The translations under genes were made by a program, and so were the position numbers. A stretch of 64,000 bases of DNA from Hydrogenophaga sp. (GTDB taxonomy: Bacteria; Pseudomonadota; Gammaproteobacteria; Burkholderiales; Burkholderiaceae_C), in NCBI GenBank assembly GCA_030682835.1, contig JAUXNG010000035.1:1-64000 (forward strand), in the 5' to 3' direction. The notes beneath the pieces were generated by a model that saw only the letters and a list, made by a program, of their open reading frames with translations, was not told the DNA's origin and did not search any database. Below, piece by piece: positions 53,843 to 63,706 of the stretch (position 1 is the first letter of the stretch; every line of letters starts with the position of its first letter).

Positions 53843-54847
53843 TTACCCGGGTGTGCTTGGTTTGCGGACTGGCGTGTCGACCGGCGGCGGCGTCCCGGCT
53901 GCGGGAGCCGTGCGGGCCTGGGCCCGCGGGTGGGCCGCATCGTACACCTGGGCCAGGTGCTGGAAATCGAGCCGGGTATAGACCTGCGTGGTGCTGATGC
54001 TGGCATGGCCCAGCAGCTCCTGCACCGCGCGCAGGTCGCCGCTGGACTGCAGCACATGGCTGGCAAACGAGTGGCGCAACATGTGCGGGTGCACCGGGGT
54101 GGCCAGCCCGGCCAGCAGCGAACGCCGCTTCAGGCGCACCCGGATGTGTTGTGGCGTGAGGCGCTGGCCGCGCGCACCGATGAACAGCGCGGGCTCGTCG
54201 CCGGCCCAGTCCGGGCGATGCGCCAGCCAGGCGGCCAGCGCAGCCAGCGCCGCGCCCCCCACCGGCACGCTACGGCGCTTGGCGCCCTTGCCCAGCACAT
54301 GGGCCTCGCCCGCGGGGGCGTCGACCCAGCCGCGCGCGGCGGCGCTGGCCCGCACATCCAGCCCCACCAGCTCGCCAATGCGCAGGCCGCAGCCGTACAG
54401 CAGCTCGGTGATGCAGCGGTCGCGAGCCTCCAGCGCCGGGTGATCGGCCTCGTGCTCGTACGAGGCCAGCTGCACCGATTCGTCCACGCCCAGCGCCTTG
54501 GGCAGGGGCTTGCCGGCCTTGGGCGCGCGCACGTCCTGCACCGGGTTGTGATCCATCAATCCCTGGCGACCCAGCCAGATATAGAAACCACGCCAGCCCG
54601 AAAGAATGAGAGCGATGCCCCGCGCAGTGCGCCCGCCGCTGTGCATCTGCGCCACCCAGCGGCGGATGTGCGGCTGCTGCACGGCCCGCAGGGCAAGCCC
54701 CGCCGTCTGCGCCTGCTGCACGAGCTTCTCCAGGTCGAGCGTGTACAGCGCCACCGTGCGCTCGGCCAGGCGTTTCTCCACCCGCACATGCTGCAGGTAG
54801 GCTTGCACCAGCGCGTCGTCGTCCGTGGCGGGGTCCGCCTGGGGCAT
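53843..54847 (-). CDS. xerC: Tyrosine recombinase XerC
   Basis: XerC resolves chromosome dimers at dif with XerD. The 334-aa protein has an N-terminal SAM-like domain (VQAYLQHVRVEKRLAERTVALY), the catalytic Arg in YGCGLRIGELVGLD, HPHMLRHSFASH with His and Arg, and LGHASISTTQVYTRLD with His and the Tyr nucleophile. The C-terminal 35 residues are a Pro/Ala tail. It lies in the dapF-DUF484-xerC order known from many proteobacteria. Confidence 0.95.
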   Translation of the reverse strand: MPQADPATDDDALVQAYLQHVRVEKRLAERTVALYTLDLEKLVQQAQTAGLALRAVQQPHIRRWVAQMHSGGRTARGIALILSGWRGFYIWLGRQGLMDHNPVQDVRAPKAGKPLPKALGVDESVQLASYEHEADHPALEARDRCITELLYGCGLRIGELVGLDVRASAAARGWVDAPAGEAHVLGKGAKRRSVPVGGAALAALAAWLAHRPDWAGDEPALFIGARGQRLTPQHIRVRLKRRSLLAGLATPVHPHMLRHSFASHVLQSSGDLRAVQELLGHASISTTQVYTRLDFQHLAQVYDAAHPRAQARTAPAAGTPPPVDTPVRKPSTPG

Positions 54848-54855
54848 GGGGGAGG

Positions 54856-55560
54856 TCAGACCAGTTCTGGCGGCACGACCGGGCGCAGGCGGGTGAGCGC
54901 CGCACTGGTGAGCTCACCGATGCGTTCCAGGAAGTCGGTGCCCATGTCGGCACCGAAGCGCTGCGCATCGGACGAGGCCAGCACCAGCAGGCCGAACGCC
55001 TGCGGCGCCAGGCCGGCGCGCAGCGGAATCAGGGCCAGCGAAGCCGCAGCAGCCGGGTCGTCGAGCCACTGGGCGGCCTCCAAGCCGGGGTTGGTGCCGC
55101 AGTAAGGCCGCGTGAGCGAGGAGGCGAAGGTCATCACGTCGTCGCTCGCCCCCTGTGCAAAGGGCTCCTGGGCGTACTCGGGCGACACCGCCCACACCTT
55201 GATGGCGACCTGCGGCACCAGAAACTGGGCGGCGATCTGTTCGGCTGCCACCGCGGGCAGTTCGCGCGCATCGCGCGTGCGCAGCAGCTCGCGTGTCCAG
55301 CGCTGCAGCTTGTCGGCAATGGCGGTGTTCTCGTGACCGTGGCGGATCATCTCGGCCGCTTTCAGCTCCAGGCCCTTGATCTTTTCTCGCAGCAGCTCGG
55401 CCTGTCGCTCCTGCAGGCTCACGGCGCGGTGACCGTGCGGGCTGGTGAGCTGCACGGCGGCCAGCAGGCTGGCGTGGCGCGCAAAAAAGTCCGGTGTATT
55501 CGACAGGTACTCGGCGATGTCGTCTTCGGTGATGGGTGCGAGGGGTTCGTTCGGGTTCAT
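54856..55560 (-). CDS. DUF484 (GAF-like) protein
   Basis: This 234-aa protein opens with DIAEYLSNTPDFFARHASLL, the signature of DUF484, continues with a helical stretch (QERQAELLREKIKGLELKAAEM) and a GAF-like domain ending at the C-terminus. The function of the family is unknown; it is conserved between dapF and xerC, 8 bases from xerC and 23 from dapF. It probably belongs to the same transcript. Confidence 0.88.
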   Translation of the reverse strand: MNPNEPLAPITEDDIAEYLSNTPDFFARHASLLAAVQLTSPHGHRAVSLQERQAELLREKIKGLELKAAEMIRHGHENTAIADKLQRWTRELLRTRDARELPAVAAEQIAAQFLVPQVAIKVWAVSPEYAQEPFAQGASDDVMTFASSLTRPYCGTNPGLEAAQWLDDPAAAASLALIPLRAGLAPQAFGLLVLASSDAQRFGADMGTDFLERIGELTSAALTRLRPVVPPELV

Positions 55561-55583
55561 GGTCTTGGGGTGGGTTGTGGCCG

Positions 55584-56486
55584 TCAGACCGGTTCAGAAA
55601 CAGGGGAGAGGCTCGCCGCCTCGGGTACGTCGACGCTGCCTTCAAACACGCTGGTGGCCGGGCCGGTCATGCGCACCGGGCCGTCGTGCGCCGGGCTGTC
55701 GCGCCATTCGATGGTGAGCACGCCACCGCGGGTGTGCACATCGACGCGGGCGTCCAGCAGGCCGAGGCGGATGCCGGCCACCACGGCCGCGCAGGCGCCG
55801 GTACCGCAGGCCAGCGTTTCGCCGGAGCCCCGCTCGAACACGCGCAGGCGCACCGCGCCGCGGTTGAGCACCTGCATAAAGCCGGCGTTGACGCGGCGCG
55901 AAAAGCGCGGGTGGCGCTCGATCAGCGGGCCCCAGTGCAACACCGGCGCGGTGTCCACGTCGTCCACCAGCAGCACCGCGTGCGGGTTGCCCATGGACAC
56001 CACCGCCACCTCGTGTTCGCCAGCGCCACCCAGCGCCAGCGGCCAGCGCTCGAAGCTGCCCATGGGGCGGGCCTTCAGCCCGGCAGCGTCGAAGGGCACT
56101 CTGCCATGGTCGAACACCGGGGCGCCCATGTCGACGGTCACGCGGCCATCGGGGTTGAGGCTCAGCTCGATCTCGCCGTTCTTCACCTGCACGCGCACGG
56201 GGTTGCGCGTGGTCAGGCCCTTGTCGTGCACGTAACGAACGAAGCAGCGCGCGCCGTTGCCACAGTGCTCGACCTCGCCGCCGTCGGCGTTGTGGATCAC
56301 GTATTCGAAGTCCAGCCCCGGTGCGGGCGCGGGGCGCACGCTCAGGATCTGGTCGGCGCCGATGCCGAAATGGCGGTCGGCCAGCCAGCGGTACTGGGCC
56401 GTGCTCAGACCGAGCAGGCCGCGGGTCTCGTCGAGCACGATGAAATCGTTGCCCGCGCCCTGCATTTTGGTGAACCGGATGTGCAT
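55584..56486 (-). CDS. dapF: Diaminopimelate epimerase
   Basis: DapF converts LL-DAP to meso-DAP, used for lysine and as the MurE/Mpl substrate. The 300-aa protein has [13 protein letters not shown] at the start and two catalytic Cys, in HCGNGARCF and ACGTGACAA. The C-terminus is about 15 residues longer than usual. GATAAT lies 6 bases before the ATG at 56486, with no Shine-Dalgarno. The open frame continues upstream opposite the next gene but is not coding. Confidence 0.96.
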   Translation of the reverse strand: MHIRFTKMQGAGNDFIVLDETRGLLGLSTAQYRWLADRHFGIGADQILSVRPAPAPGLDFEYVIHNADGGEVEHCGNGARCFVRYVHDKGLTTRNPVRVQVKNGEIELSLNPDGRVTVDMGAPVFDHGRVPFDAAGLKARPMGSFERWPLALGGAGEHEVAVVSMGNPHAVLLVDDVDTAPVLHWGPLIERHPRFSRRVNAGFMQVLNRGAVRLRVFERGSGETLACGTGACAAVVAGIRLGLLDARVDVHTRGGVLTIEWRDSPAHDGPVRMTGPATSVFEGSVDVPEAASLSPVSEPV

Positions 56487-56492
56487 GGGCGG

Positions 56493-56498
56493 ATTATC
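56493..56498 (-). promoter_or_regulatory. -10 element abutting dapF
   Basis: GATAAT on the minus strand is followed by CCGCCC and the ATG at 56486. It is divergent from the element of the NUDIX fusion gene 67 bases away. Confidence 0.5.
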
Positions 56499-56564
56499 CG
56501 TCCAGCCGGCGACCGACTCGCACGCCCGACACGCAGCGGACAGGGAGCCGGGGAGCCGCTGCCG

Positions 56565-56570
56565 CACAAT
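56565..56570 (+). promoter_or_regulatory. -10 element abutting the NUDIX/MBL fusion gene
   Basis: CACAAT is followed by GTTGTCC and the ATG at 56578. An ATG at 56569, inside the hexamer, is in the same frame but unlikely if this promoter is used. Confidence 0.4.
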
Positions 56571-56577
56571 GTTGTCC

Positions 56578-58290
56578 ATGGTCCGCCACACCCAACTCCT
56601 GCACCCCCAACGCCCTCCCGCCGCGCTGCGGCCCGCCGCCACCGTGCTGCTTCTGCGCGACAGCGCCGACACGGCCCGCCCGGGCGTCGAGGTGCTGATG
56701 ACGCGCCGCTCCATGACGGCAAGCTTCGCCCCCGGTGCCCACGTGTTCCCGGGCGGTGGCGTCGACGCCGCCGATGCGCAGGCGGGTGGCCAGTCCACAC
56801 GCCGCGCGACCCAGAGCGACCTGCACCTGACGCAGGCCATCGCCGCCATCCGCGAGAGCTTCGAGGAGCTGGGTGTGCTGCTCGCGCGACGCGCCGATGG
56901 CGCGCACCTGGGCACCGCGCAGATCGCCGCGCTCGACCGCAAGGCGCCATTCGCCGCACAGTGCGCGGCCCACGGCCTCACGCTGGACGGCGCCGAGGTG
57001 TTCGTGCTGGCGCACTGGATCACCGACCGCGACCTGCCCCGCCGCTTCGACGTGCCTTTCCTCGTGGCCCGCATGCCCGAAGGGCAGGAGCCCGTGGCCG
57101 ACGAATCGGAGCAGTTCGAGCCGGTCTGGGTACGCCCGGCCGACGCGCTGGCCCGCCACGCCGCGGGCGACTTCTTCATCATCTTCCCCACCATCCGCAC
57201 GCTGGAACGGCTGCAGGCGTACGCCTCGGTACAGGCGGTGCTGGACGCCTGCGCGGTCAACGACGAGCCGCTGTTCACCAGCTGCCCACGCGCCGGCCTG
57301 CTGCAGGGCGCGGAATCTCGCCACATGGAGCACGAGCCCCCGTTTGGCGAGCTGGCGTTGACCAGCCCGGACGGGCAGATCGTGCACCACCTGGACTGGC
57401 AGCACGACCACGCGGTGGCGCTGCTGAAAAACGTGCAGCGCCTGACCGCACCGAACCCGGGCTTCATGACCGGCCCCGGCACAAACAGCTACCTGGTGGG
57501 CGACCCCGCCACCGGCCACATCGTCATCGACCCGGGACCGGACGAGCCGGCCCACATCGAGCGCCTGTGGCGCGCCGCCGGAGGCGACATCCGCGCCATC
57601 GTCTGCACCCACTCGCACCCCGACCACTCACCCGGCGCGCCGCGGCTGCAGGCGCTGTGCACCGCGGCCGGGCGCGAGAAACCCGCCATCCTCGGGCTGC
57701 CCAGCGAAGCTTCGGCGCGCGAACACAGCCGCTTCGCCCCCGAACGCACCTTGGCCGATGGTGAGCGCCTGACACTGCAGGCGACCGATGGCACCCGCCA
57801 CACCCTGCTGGTGGTGCACACCCCCGGCCATGCGGCCAATCACCTGTGCCTGGTGCTGGAGGAAGACGGGCTGCTGTTCAGCGGCGACCACATCCTCAAC
57901 GGCAGCACCACGGTGATCGACCCGCCCGACGGCAACATGGCCGCCTACCTCGACTCGCTGGACCGCCTGGCCGCGCTGTGCGACCGCCACCGCATCGACT
58001 TCATCCTGCCCGCGCATGGCTACGTGCTGGGCGACCTGCGCCGCAGCCCGGACAACCCGTCTGCCCCAGCAGAGGGCGGCGCCAAGGCGGCCATCACGCA
58101 CCTGAAGGCACACCGCCTGGCGCGCGAAGCCAAGGTGGCCCGCGCCATGACCGCCCTGCCCCAGGGCACGGCCGACGATTGGGTGAAGCTGGCCTACGAC
58201 GACGTGCCCGAGCGCCTGTGGCCGGTGGCCCGGCGCTCGCTGCTGGCGCATGTGGAACGCATCCAGAGTCTGGGCGGCTTCAATTTATGA
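56578..58290 (+). CDS. NUDIX hydrolase fused to a metallo-beta-lactamase-fold hydrolase
   Basis: This 570-aa protein has two enzymatic domains. Residues 15-220 are NUDIX-like; the helix [13 protein letters not shown] keeps the REXXEEXG core, though the loop before it is longer than in the classic box. Residues 280-570 are a metallo-beta-lactamase domain of the LACTB2 type, with [12 protein letters not shown] (HxHxDH), a further metal ligand in [21 protein letters not shown] and LPAHGY. The pair could hydrolyse a nucleotide-linked or CoA-linked substrate in two steps; the substrate is unknown. The next gene overlaps it by 4 bases. Confidence 0.88.
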   Translation: MVRHTQLLHPQRPPAALRPAATVLLLRDSADTARPGVEVLMTRRSMTASFAPGAHVFPGGGVDAADAQAGGQSTRRATQSDLHLTQAIAAIRESFEELGVLLARRADGAHLGTAQIAALDRKAPFAAQCAAHGLTLDGAEVFVLAHWITDRDLPRRFDVPFLVARMPEGQEPVADESEQFEPVWVRPADALARHAAGDFFIIFPTIRTLERLQAYASVQAVLDACAVNDEPLFTSCPRAGLLQGAESRHMEHEPPFGELALTSPDGQIVHHLDWQHDHAVALLKNVQRLTAPNPGFMTGPGTNSYLVGDPATGHIVIDPGPDEPAHIERLWRAAGGDIRAIVCTHSHPDHSPGAPRLQALCTAAGREKPAILGLPSEASAREHSRFAPERTLADGERLTLQATDGTRHTLLVVHTPGHAANHLCLVLEEDGLLFSGDHILNGSTTVIDPPDGNMAAYLDSLDRLAALCDRHRIDFILPAHGYVLGDLRRSPDNPSAPAEGGAKAAITHLKAHRLAREAKVARAMTALPQGTADDWVKLAYDDVPERLWPVARRSLLAHVERIQSLGGFNL

Positions 58291-58607
58291 AAGGCCACTT
58301 CGGCTCCGCGAAGACCTGGACGGCTCTGGCCCTGGCTTGCGTGGTTTTTCCCGCAGCTGCCAGCATGAATCTCGCGCTGGACAAAGGCTGCCTCAGCTGC
58401 CACGGCACGGGCGCGCGCGGCAAGGCGCCGACCATGGCCGTCCTGGCCGCGCGCTATGCCAGTGCGAAGGGCAACGAAGCCGAGATCGCGCGCCTGTCGG
58501 CGCATCTGCGCGAACACCATTTGTTTGGTGGCGTGCCCGCGCATGAACGCCTGAGCGGCGAAGAAGCCGAGCACTTCGTGCGCTGGCTCGTGGATGGCGG
58601 GCGCTGA
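58287..58607 (+). CDS. Small periplasmic cytochrome c
   Basis: This 106-aa protein has a signal peptide (TWTALALACVVFPAAAS), one haem-binding CLSCH, and a C-terminal segment EEAEHFVRWLVDGGR as in single-haem c-type cytochromes. A Met ligand is plausible in APTMAVLAARY. The start overlaps the fusion gene by 4 bases and the end overlaps the phosphoesterase gene by 14 bases. Its redox partner is unknown. Confidence 0.85.
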   Translation: MKGHFGSAKTWTALALACVVFPAAASMNLALDKGCLSCHGTGARGKAPTMAVLAARYASAKGNEAEIARLSAHLREHHLFGGVPAHERLSGEEAEHFVRWLVDGGR

Positions 58608-59382
58608 GACCGGCCCCGTGCGCCTCGCCTTTGTGTCCGACATTCACGGCAACCTGCCTGCCCTGCAGGCGGTGGTGGCGGACATCGCGCGGCGCCAGGT
58701 CGACCGGGTCATCAACCTCGGCGACAGCGTGAGCGGTCCGCTGCTGGCCGAGCAGACCGCGCAATACCTGATGACGCAGGGCTGGCTGCACCTCGCGGGC
58801 AACCACGAGCGGCAGCTGCGGGACCGCCCGGTGGCCCGCATGGGTGCGTCGGACGCGCAAGCCCATGCGCAGCTGAGCCCGCAATCGCTGGCGTGGGTGG
58901 CCTCTCAGCAGCCCACGCACCGGCTGAGCCAGGACGTGTTCCTGTGCCACGGTTCACCGCGCAGCGATCTCGAGTACTTTCTGGAAACGGTCTCGCCGCA
59001 GGGCCTGCGCCTGGCCACGGCCGACGAAATCCAGGCGCGTCGCGGCGACACCCCCGCCCGCCTTCTGGCCTGCGGCCACAGCCACGTGCCGCGTGCCCTG
59101 CGCTCACCCGATGGCTGCCTGCTGCTCAACCCGGGCAGCGTCGGGCTGCCGGGTTACGACGACGAGCACCCGCACCCGCACTGGGTCGACAACGGCAGCC
59201 CCGACGCACGCTACGCCATTGCCGAGCAAGGTTCTGACGGTGTCTGGAAAGCCGAATTGCATGCGGCGCCGTACGACCACGGCGCCATGGCGGCGCTGGC
59301 GCGCCGCAACGGCCGCGAAGACTGGGCCGTGCCGCTGGCCACCGGTTACGCGCTGCGTGGCACAGCCACCGCCATCGGCTGA
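58594..59382 (+). CDS. Calcineurin-like metallophosphoesterase (YfcE/diadenosine type)
   Basis: This 262-aa protein has the metal motifs DIHGN (in VSDIHGNLPAL), NLGDSVSGP, GNHERQL and CGHSHVPR of the metallophosphoesterase family. Length and motif order fit the YfcE/MJ0936-like group that cleaves phosphodiesters. GTG at 58618 (VRLAFVSD) is an alternative start that avoids the overlap with the cytochrome. It is the last gene of this rightward group. Confidence 0.9.
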   Translation: MAGAETGPVRLAFVSDIHGNLPALQAVVADIARRQVDRVINLGDSVSGPLLAEQTAQYLMTQGWLHLAGNHERQLRDRPVARMGASDAQAHAQLSPQSLAWVASQQPTHRLSQDVFLCHGSPRSDLEYFLETVSPQGLRLATADEIQARRGDTPARLLACGHSHVPRALRSPDGCLLLNPGSVGLPGYDDEHPHPHWVDNGSPDARYAIAEQGSDGVWKAELHAAPYDHGAMAALARRNGREDWAVPLATGYALRGTATAIG

Positions 59383-59405
59383 GACCCAGCGCGACGTCAG
59401 CCGAT
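59374..59405 (+). terminator. Possible hairpin at the end of the phosphoesterase gene
   Basis: ATCGGCTG (59374-59381) pairs with CAGCCGAT (59398-59405), overlapping the stop codon. It lacks a T run. It lies between this gene and the convergent rnpB. Confidence 0.35.
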
Positions 59406-59434
59406 AGCGCCATGGCGCTGATTTGAATAAGTGT

Positions 59435-59802
59435 GAAGCGCGCCGTTACGCCGGATTCTGTGCACCCGCGGCCTTCTTGCGAAAGCCCCGGGTGTGACCG
59501 TCATTCATCTGGGCCGGGGGTCACCCACCCGGCTCGGTGCTACCTACCCGCCAGCTCCGCGGAACCACGTCAACGCTGGCCTATTTGGTATTGCTGCGCG
59601 TAGAGATTGCCCGTTTCACCCGCACTGAAGCGGCTCGTCTCTGTTGCTCTGATCCTCACCTTAGGGCCCTTGGAGCAAGCTCCTCGGGCTGGTCGGTGGA
59701 GAGGTGTTACCTCCTACGCTGTCCTGTGCAGTCCGGACGTTCCTCCAGCACTCCCTTTCGGGTTCCCTTGCGGGCTGTGCCAGCGACGGCCTGGCGCGCT
59801 TC
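59435..59802 (-). ncRNA. rnpB: RNase P RNA, class A
   Basis: The RNA cleaves 5' leaders from tRNA precursors. The ends pair as helix P1: GAAGCGCGCC at 59802-59793 with GGCGCGCTTC at 59444-59435. Conserved regions are visible on the minus strand: GAGGAACGTCCGGAC (CR I region), AGCAATACCAAATAGGC (P11/P12 region), and ACAGAATCCGGCGTAACG near the 3' end (CR V). The length of about 368 nt is normal for betaproteobacteria. GATAAT at 59816-59811 is the likely -10. The exact 5' and 3' ends are estimated from P1. Confidence 0.93.
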
Positions 59803-59810
59803 ACGCCGGT

Positions 59811-59816
59811 ATTATC
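59811..59816 (-). promoter_or_regulatory. -10 element of rnpB
   Basis: GATAAT on the minus strand ends 8 bases before the inferred RNA 5' end at 59802. It offers a non-coding reference for the hexamer-to-start spacing seen at the leaderless-type genes. Confidence 0.55.
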
Positions 59817-59878
59817 GGTGCTCTTCACCGCCGCCCTGCCGGCCGCCTGCTTGATAACCACAAGCCCCAGTCCCGACC

Positions 59879-61723
59879 ATGATCCGCCTCTCCGAACTCA
59901 AGCTCCTCCTGGCCGAGGTGCCGGCCGAACACCGCCGTGCAGCCGACGCCCCGTCTGAAACCGACGAGGACCGCACGCCGCCGCCCCACCCCGTCGACAA
60001 GCTGACCCGCCTGGCGGCCACGCAGCTCGGCGTGTCACCCGAGCAGATCGCCACGCTGCACGTCTTCAAGCGCAGTTTCGACGCCCGCAAGGCCGATCTG
60101 CTGGCGGTCTACATCGTCGATGTGACGCTGGCCGACCCCTCGCTCGAACCGGAACTGCTGGCGCAGCACGCCGGCCACCCGCACATCCAGCCCACGCCCG
60201 ACATGGCCTGGCACCCGCCCGGCCACGCGCCGGCCGGGTTTCCGGCCATTGAAGCCGAGCGCCCGGTGGTGGTGGGCCTGGGGCCTTGTGGCCTGTTCAC
60301 CGCGCTGGCGCTGGCGCAGATGGGGCTGAAGCCCATCGTGCTGGAGCGTGGCAAGCCGGTGCGCGAACGCACCAAAGACACCTGGGGTCTGTGGCGCAAG
60401 CAGGTGCTCAACCCCGAGAGCAACGTGCAGTACGGCGAGGGCGGTGCCGGCCTGTTTTCCGACGGCAAGCTCTACAGCCAGATCAAGGACCCGCGCTTCC
60501 TGGGCCGCAAGGTGATGCAGGAATTCGTGGATGCGGGCGCGCCGCCCGAAATCCTCTACATGGCGCATCCGCACATTGGCACCTTCAAGTTGGTGAAGGT
60601 GGTCGAGGCCATGCGCGAGAAGATCATCGCGCTGGGCGGCGAGATCCGCTTCCAGCACCAGGTCTGCGGCCTGCGGCTGACCTCTGACGGCGACAGCCAG
60701 CGCATCAGCAGCCTGCAGGTGCGCCAGCTGGCCACGGGCGAGACGGTGGACATGCCGGTGCAGCACGTGGTGCTGGCGCTGGGGCACAGCTCGCGTGACA
60801 CCTTCGCGTTGCTGCATGACGCCGGCGTGTTCATGGAAGCCAAGCCTTTCTCGGTCGGTTTTCGCATCGAACACCCGCAGGGCGTGATCGACCGTGCGCG
60901 CTGGGGCCGCCACGCCGGGCACCCGCTGCTGGGCGCAGCCGACTACAAGCTGGTGCACCACGCCAGGAACGGCCGCGCCGTCTACAGCTTCTGCATGTGC
61001 CCGGGCGGCATGGTGGTGGCCGCCACGTCCGAACCGGGGCGTGTGGTCACCAACGGCATGAGCCAGTACTCGCGCAACGAACGCAATGCCAACGCCGGCA
61101 TGGTGGTGGGCATCGAGCCCGCCGACTTTCCGCAGACCTTCCCGCAGGACCTGCCCCTGTGGACCGCTGCCTTCGGCGAGACCGTCGGCCCGCGTTACGC
61201 GCAGCAGGCCCAGGCGCTCGCGGCACAGGGTGGCACGCACCCGCTGGCGGGCATCGTGCTGCAGCGTGAACTGGAAGCGCGCGCCTACGTGCTGGGTGGC
61301 GGCACCTACGAGGCGCCCGGCCAGCTGGTGGGCGATTTCGTGGCGCAGAAGGCTTCGACCACGCTGGGCACGGTGGAACCGTCGTACCAGCCGGGCGTGA
61401 AGCTGGGCGACCTGAGCCCCGCCCTGCCCGCCTACGCCATCGAGGCCATGCGCGAGGCGATTCCGGTCTTTGGCCGCAAGATCAAGGGTTACGACATGGC
61501 CGACGCGGTGCTCACGGGCGTGGAAACCCGCACCAGCTCACCGCTGCGCATCACGCGGGGCGACGACTACCAGAGCCTGAACACCATCGGCCTGTACCCG
61601 GCGGGCGAAGGCGCGGGCTACGCCGGCGGCATCCTGTCGGCCGGGGTGGATGGGTTGAAGGTGGCCGAGGCGATTGCCCGCGGCATCCTGGGGGCGGGCG
61701 TGCCCGCGTCAGTCGCCGGTTAA
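59879..61723 (+). CDS. FAD-dependent dehydrogenase of the COG2509 family
   Basis: This 614-aa protein belongs to a family of uncharacterised flavoproteins. An N-terminal 110-residue domain precedes an FAD-binding Rossmann motif, VVVGLGPCGLFTALALAQMG. Further features are VQYGEGGAGLFSDGKLYSQ, LALGHSSRDTFALLHDAGV, FCMCPGGMVVAATSE and the C-terminal FAD loop LYPAGEGAGYAGGILSAGVDGL. The substrate is unknown. The family is widespread and usually a single gene, as here. Confidence 0.9.
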   Translation: MIRLSELKLLLAEVPAEHRRAADAPSETDEDRTPPPHPVDKLTRLAATQLGVSPEQIATLHVFKRSFDARKADLLAVYIVDVTLADPSLEPELLAQHAGHPHIQPTPDMAWHPPGHAPAGFPAIEAERPVVVGLGPCGLFTALALAQMGLKPIVLERGKPVRERTKDTWGLWRKQVLNPESNVQYGEGGAGLFSDGKLYSQIKDPRFLGRKVMQEFVDAGAPPEILYMAHPHIGTFKLVKVVEAMREKIIALGGEIRFQHQVCGLRLTSDGDSQRISSLQVRQLATGETVDMPVQHVVLALGHSSRDTFALLHDAGVFMEAKPFSVGFRIEHPQGVIDRARWGRHAGHPLLGAADYKLVHHARNGRAVYSFCMCPGGMVVAATSEPGRVVTNGMSQYSRNERNANAGMVVGIEPADFPQTFPQDLPLWTAAFGETVGPRYAQQAQALAAQGGTHPLAGIVLQRELEARAYVLGGGTYEAPGQLVGDFVAQKASTTLGTVEPSYQPGVKLGDLSPALPAYAIEAMREAIPVFGRKIKGYDMADAVLTGVETRTSSPLRITRGDDYQSLNTIGLYPAGEGAGYAGGILSAGVDGLKVAEAIARGILGAGVPASVAG

Positions 61724-61802
61724 CGAAGCTTTACATCTGACGCATCATGTCTTGACAGACGGTGCGCAAGATGCAGGCTCCTCACCCTCAGGAGCCACCT
61801 CC

Positions 61803-62540
61803 ATGATCCGTCAGTCAAAACCCGTTCTACTCCCCCTCCTCACGGGCGTCCTCGCCCTGGGCACCGCCGGGCTGGCGCAGGCACAAGAAGAACAGGGCCG
61901 CGTGCTCAGCACCACCCCGGTGGTGCAGCAGGTGGTGGTCCCGCGCCAGGTCTGCCAGGACCAGGCCGTCACCGTGCCCGGCCAGAAATCCGGCGCGGGC
62001 GCCGTCATCGGCGGCATCGCCGGCGGTGCCATGGGCAATGCCATCGGCAACGGCGGCGGTCGCGCCCTGGCCACCGTGATCGGTGTGGTGGGCGGCGCCA
62101 TGGTGGGCGACCGCATCGAAGGCAGCAGCGCGCCCACCACCCGGGTCGAACGCCACTGCAGCACACAGAACGTCTACGAAAACCGCACCGTGGCCTACAA
62201 CGTGGTCTACGAATACGCCGGCCGGCAGTACACCACCCAGATGCCGAACGACCCCGGCCGTTATGTGCGCCTGAGCGTGACGCCGGTCGGTTCGCTGCCG
62301 CCTCCGCCCCCCGCGCAGAACATCTACCCGGCGCAGCCCCAGGTGCAGTACCTGCCCGCGGCTCCTGTCACCCGTGTGGTGGTGGGCACCACGTACTACT
62401 CCACCCACCCGGTGGGGCCGCAGGTGGTCTATGTGGACGGTCACCGCCCGCCCGGCCACTGGAAGAACGGCCGCGCGTACCGCGATGACCAGCGTCCACG
62501 TCACCCGCACGGCGATCACTGGGACCGCCAGTGGCGCTGA
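61803..62540 (+). CDS. Glycine-zipper 2TM surface protein (17 kDa antigen-like)
   Basis: This 245-aa protein has a signal peptide (LLPLLTGVLALGTAGLAQAQ) without a lipobox. A glycine-zipper pair follows (GAGAVIGGIAGGAMGNAIGN and ALATVIGVVGGAMVGDRI), as in the rickettsial 17-kDa antigen family, and then a beta region with one Cys and a Pro/His/Arg-rich C-terminus. It is probably an envelope or outer-membrane associated protein. AGGAG precedes the ATG at 61803. Confidence 0.88.
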   Translation: MIRQSKPVLLPLLTGVLALGTAGLAQAQEEQGRVLSTTPVVQQVVVPRQVCQDQAVTVPGQKSGAGAVIGGIAGGAMGNAIGNGGGRALATVIGVVGGAMVGDRIEGSSAPTTRVERHCSTQNVYENRTVAYNVVYEYAGRQYTTQMPNDPGRYVRLSVTPVGSLPPPPPAQNIYPAQPQVQYLPAAPVTRVVVGTTYYSTHPVGPQVVYVDGHRPPGHWKNGRAYRDDQRPRHPHGDHWDRQWR

Positions 62541-62567
62541 CCCGGAGGTCCCCGCTCGGGACCTCCC

Positions 62568-62603
62568 CATGAAAAAAGCGACCCTCGGGTCGCTTTTTTC
62601 ATG
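62568..62603. terminator. Bidirectional terminator between the glycine-zipper gene and htpX
   Basis: A perfect 16-bp stem (62568-62583 with 62588-62603) with a CTCG loop carries A6 and T6 tracts on its arms. It can end transcription in both directions. Confidence 0.93.
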
Positions 62604-62637
62604 GTCTCGCTCGGGCCGCATGCCCGGGCGCCGAGCG

Positions 62638-63507
62638 TCAGCGCTGCTGCAGGGCGGCGATGCGCTCTTCAATCGGTGGGTGCGTGCTGAACAGCTTGCC
62701 CACGCCGCTGGAAATACCCAGCGCCTGCATGGTCTTGGGCAGTTCGGCGGGGGTCAGGCCACCCAGACGGGCCAGCGCGTTGATCATGGGCTGCTTGCGG
62801 CCCATGAGCTGCGCGGCACCGGCGTCGGCGCGGAATTCGCGCTGGCGGCTGAACCAGGCCACGATGATGGCGGCCACGAAGCCGAGCACGATGTCCATCA
62901 CGATAGTGGTGACCATGTAGCCGATGCCGGGGCCGGAATTGCTGTCGCTGCCGCGGCGCAGGAAGCTGTCCACCGCGTAGCCGATCACCCGGCTGAGGAA
63001 CACCACAAAGGTGTTCATCACACCCTGGATCAGCGTCATGGTGACCATGTCGCCGTTGGCGATGTGGGCCACTTCATGGCCGATCACCGCCTCGACCTCT
63101 TCCTTGGTCATGTTCTGCAGCAGGCCGGTGGACACGGCGACCAGCGCCGAGTTCTTGAAGGCGCCCGTGGCAAACGCGTTGGGCGCACCTTCGAAGATGG
63201 CCACCTCGGGCATGCCAATGCCAGCCGTCTGGGCAAACTTCTGCACCGTCTGAACGATCCAGGCTTCGTCCGCGGTCTGCGGCTGGTTGATCACGCGCGC
63301 CTTGGTGCTGAACTTGGCCATGGGCTTGCTGATCAGCAGCGAGATGATGGCGCCGCCAAAACCGATGACGAGCGAGAAGCCGGCGAGCGCCGTCATGTCC
63401 AGCCCGTTGGCCGTGAGGAAGCGGTCCACACCCAGCAGGCGGGTGGTGATGAGCAACACCGCCATCACGGCGAAGTTGGTCAGGACAAACAGGACGATGC
63501 GTTTCAT
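62638..63507 (-). CDS. htpX: Membrane zinc protease HtpX
   Basis: HtpX degrades damaged inner-membrane proteins. The 289-aa protein has the zinc motif HEVAH in [14 protein letters not shown], two N-terminal spans ([18 protein letters not shown] and [19 protein letters not shown]), two more after the active site, and the third ligand in [13 protein letters not shown] precedes the ATG at 63507. Confidence 0.96.
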   Translation of the reverse strand: MKRIVLFVLTNFAVMAVLLITTRLLGVDRFLTANGLDMTALAGFSLVIGFGGAIISLLISKPMAKFSTKARVINQPQTADEAWIVQTVQKFAQTAGIGMPEVAIFEGAPNAFATGAFKNSALVAVSTGLLQNMTKEEVEAVIGHEVAHIANGDMVTMTLIQGVMNTFVVFLSRVIGYAVDSFLRRGSDSNSGPGIGYMVTTIVMDIVLGFVAAIIVAWFSRQREFRADAGAAQLMGRKQPMINALARLGGLTPAELPKTMQALGISSGVGKLFSTHPPIEERIAALQQR

Positions 63508-63706
63508 TTTTTCTCCAGTGAATACACGGCGGTGAAGACACGACAGGGCGGGCGCCGGGCTTGCACATCGGACCTCGACCGTGGCGGCCAGGTTCCCTTG
63601 GCATGCCACGGCGCGAAGCCCGCTGCACCGCCAGCGGGACGGCGCATGATACCGAGAAAACAGTATGGGGGCTGCGCCCCGGAATTCAAGAAAAATGCCT
63701 TGAATT

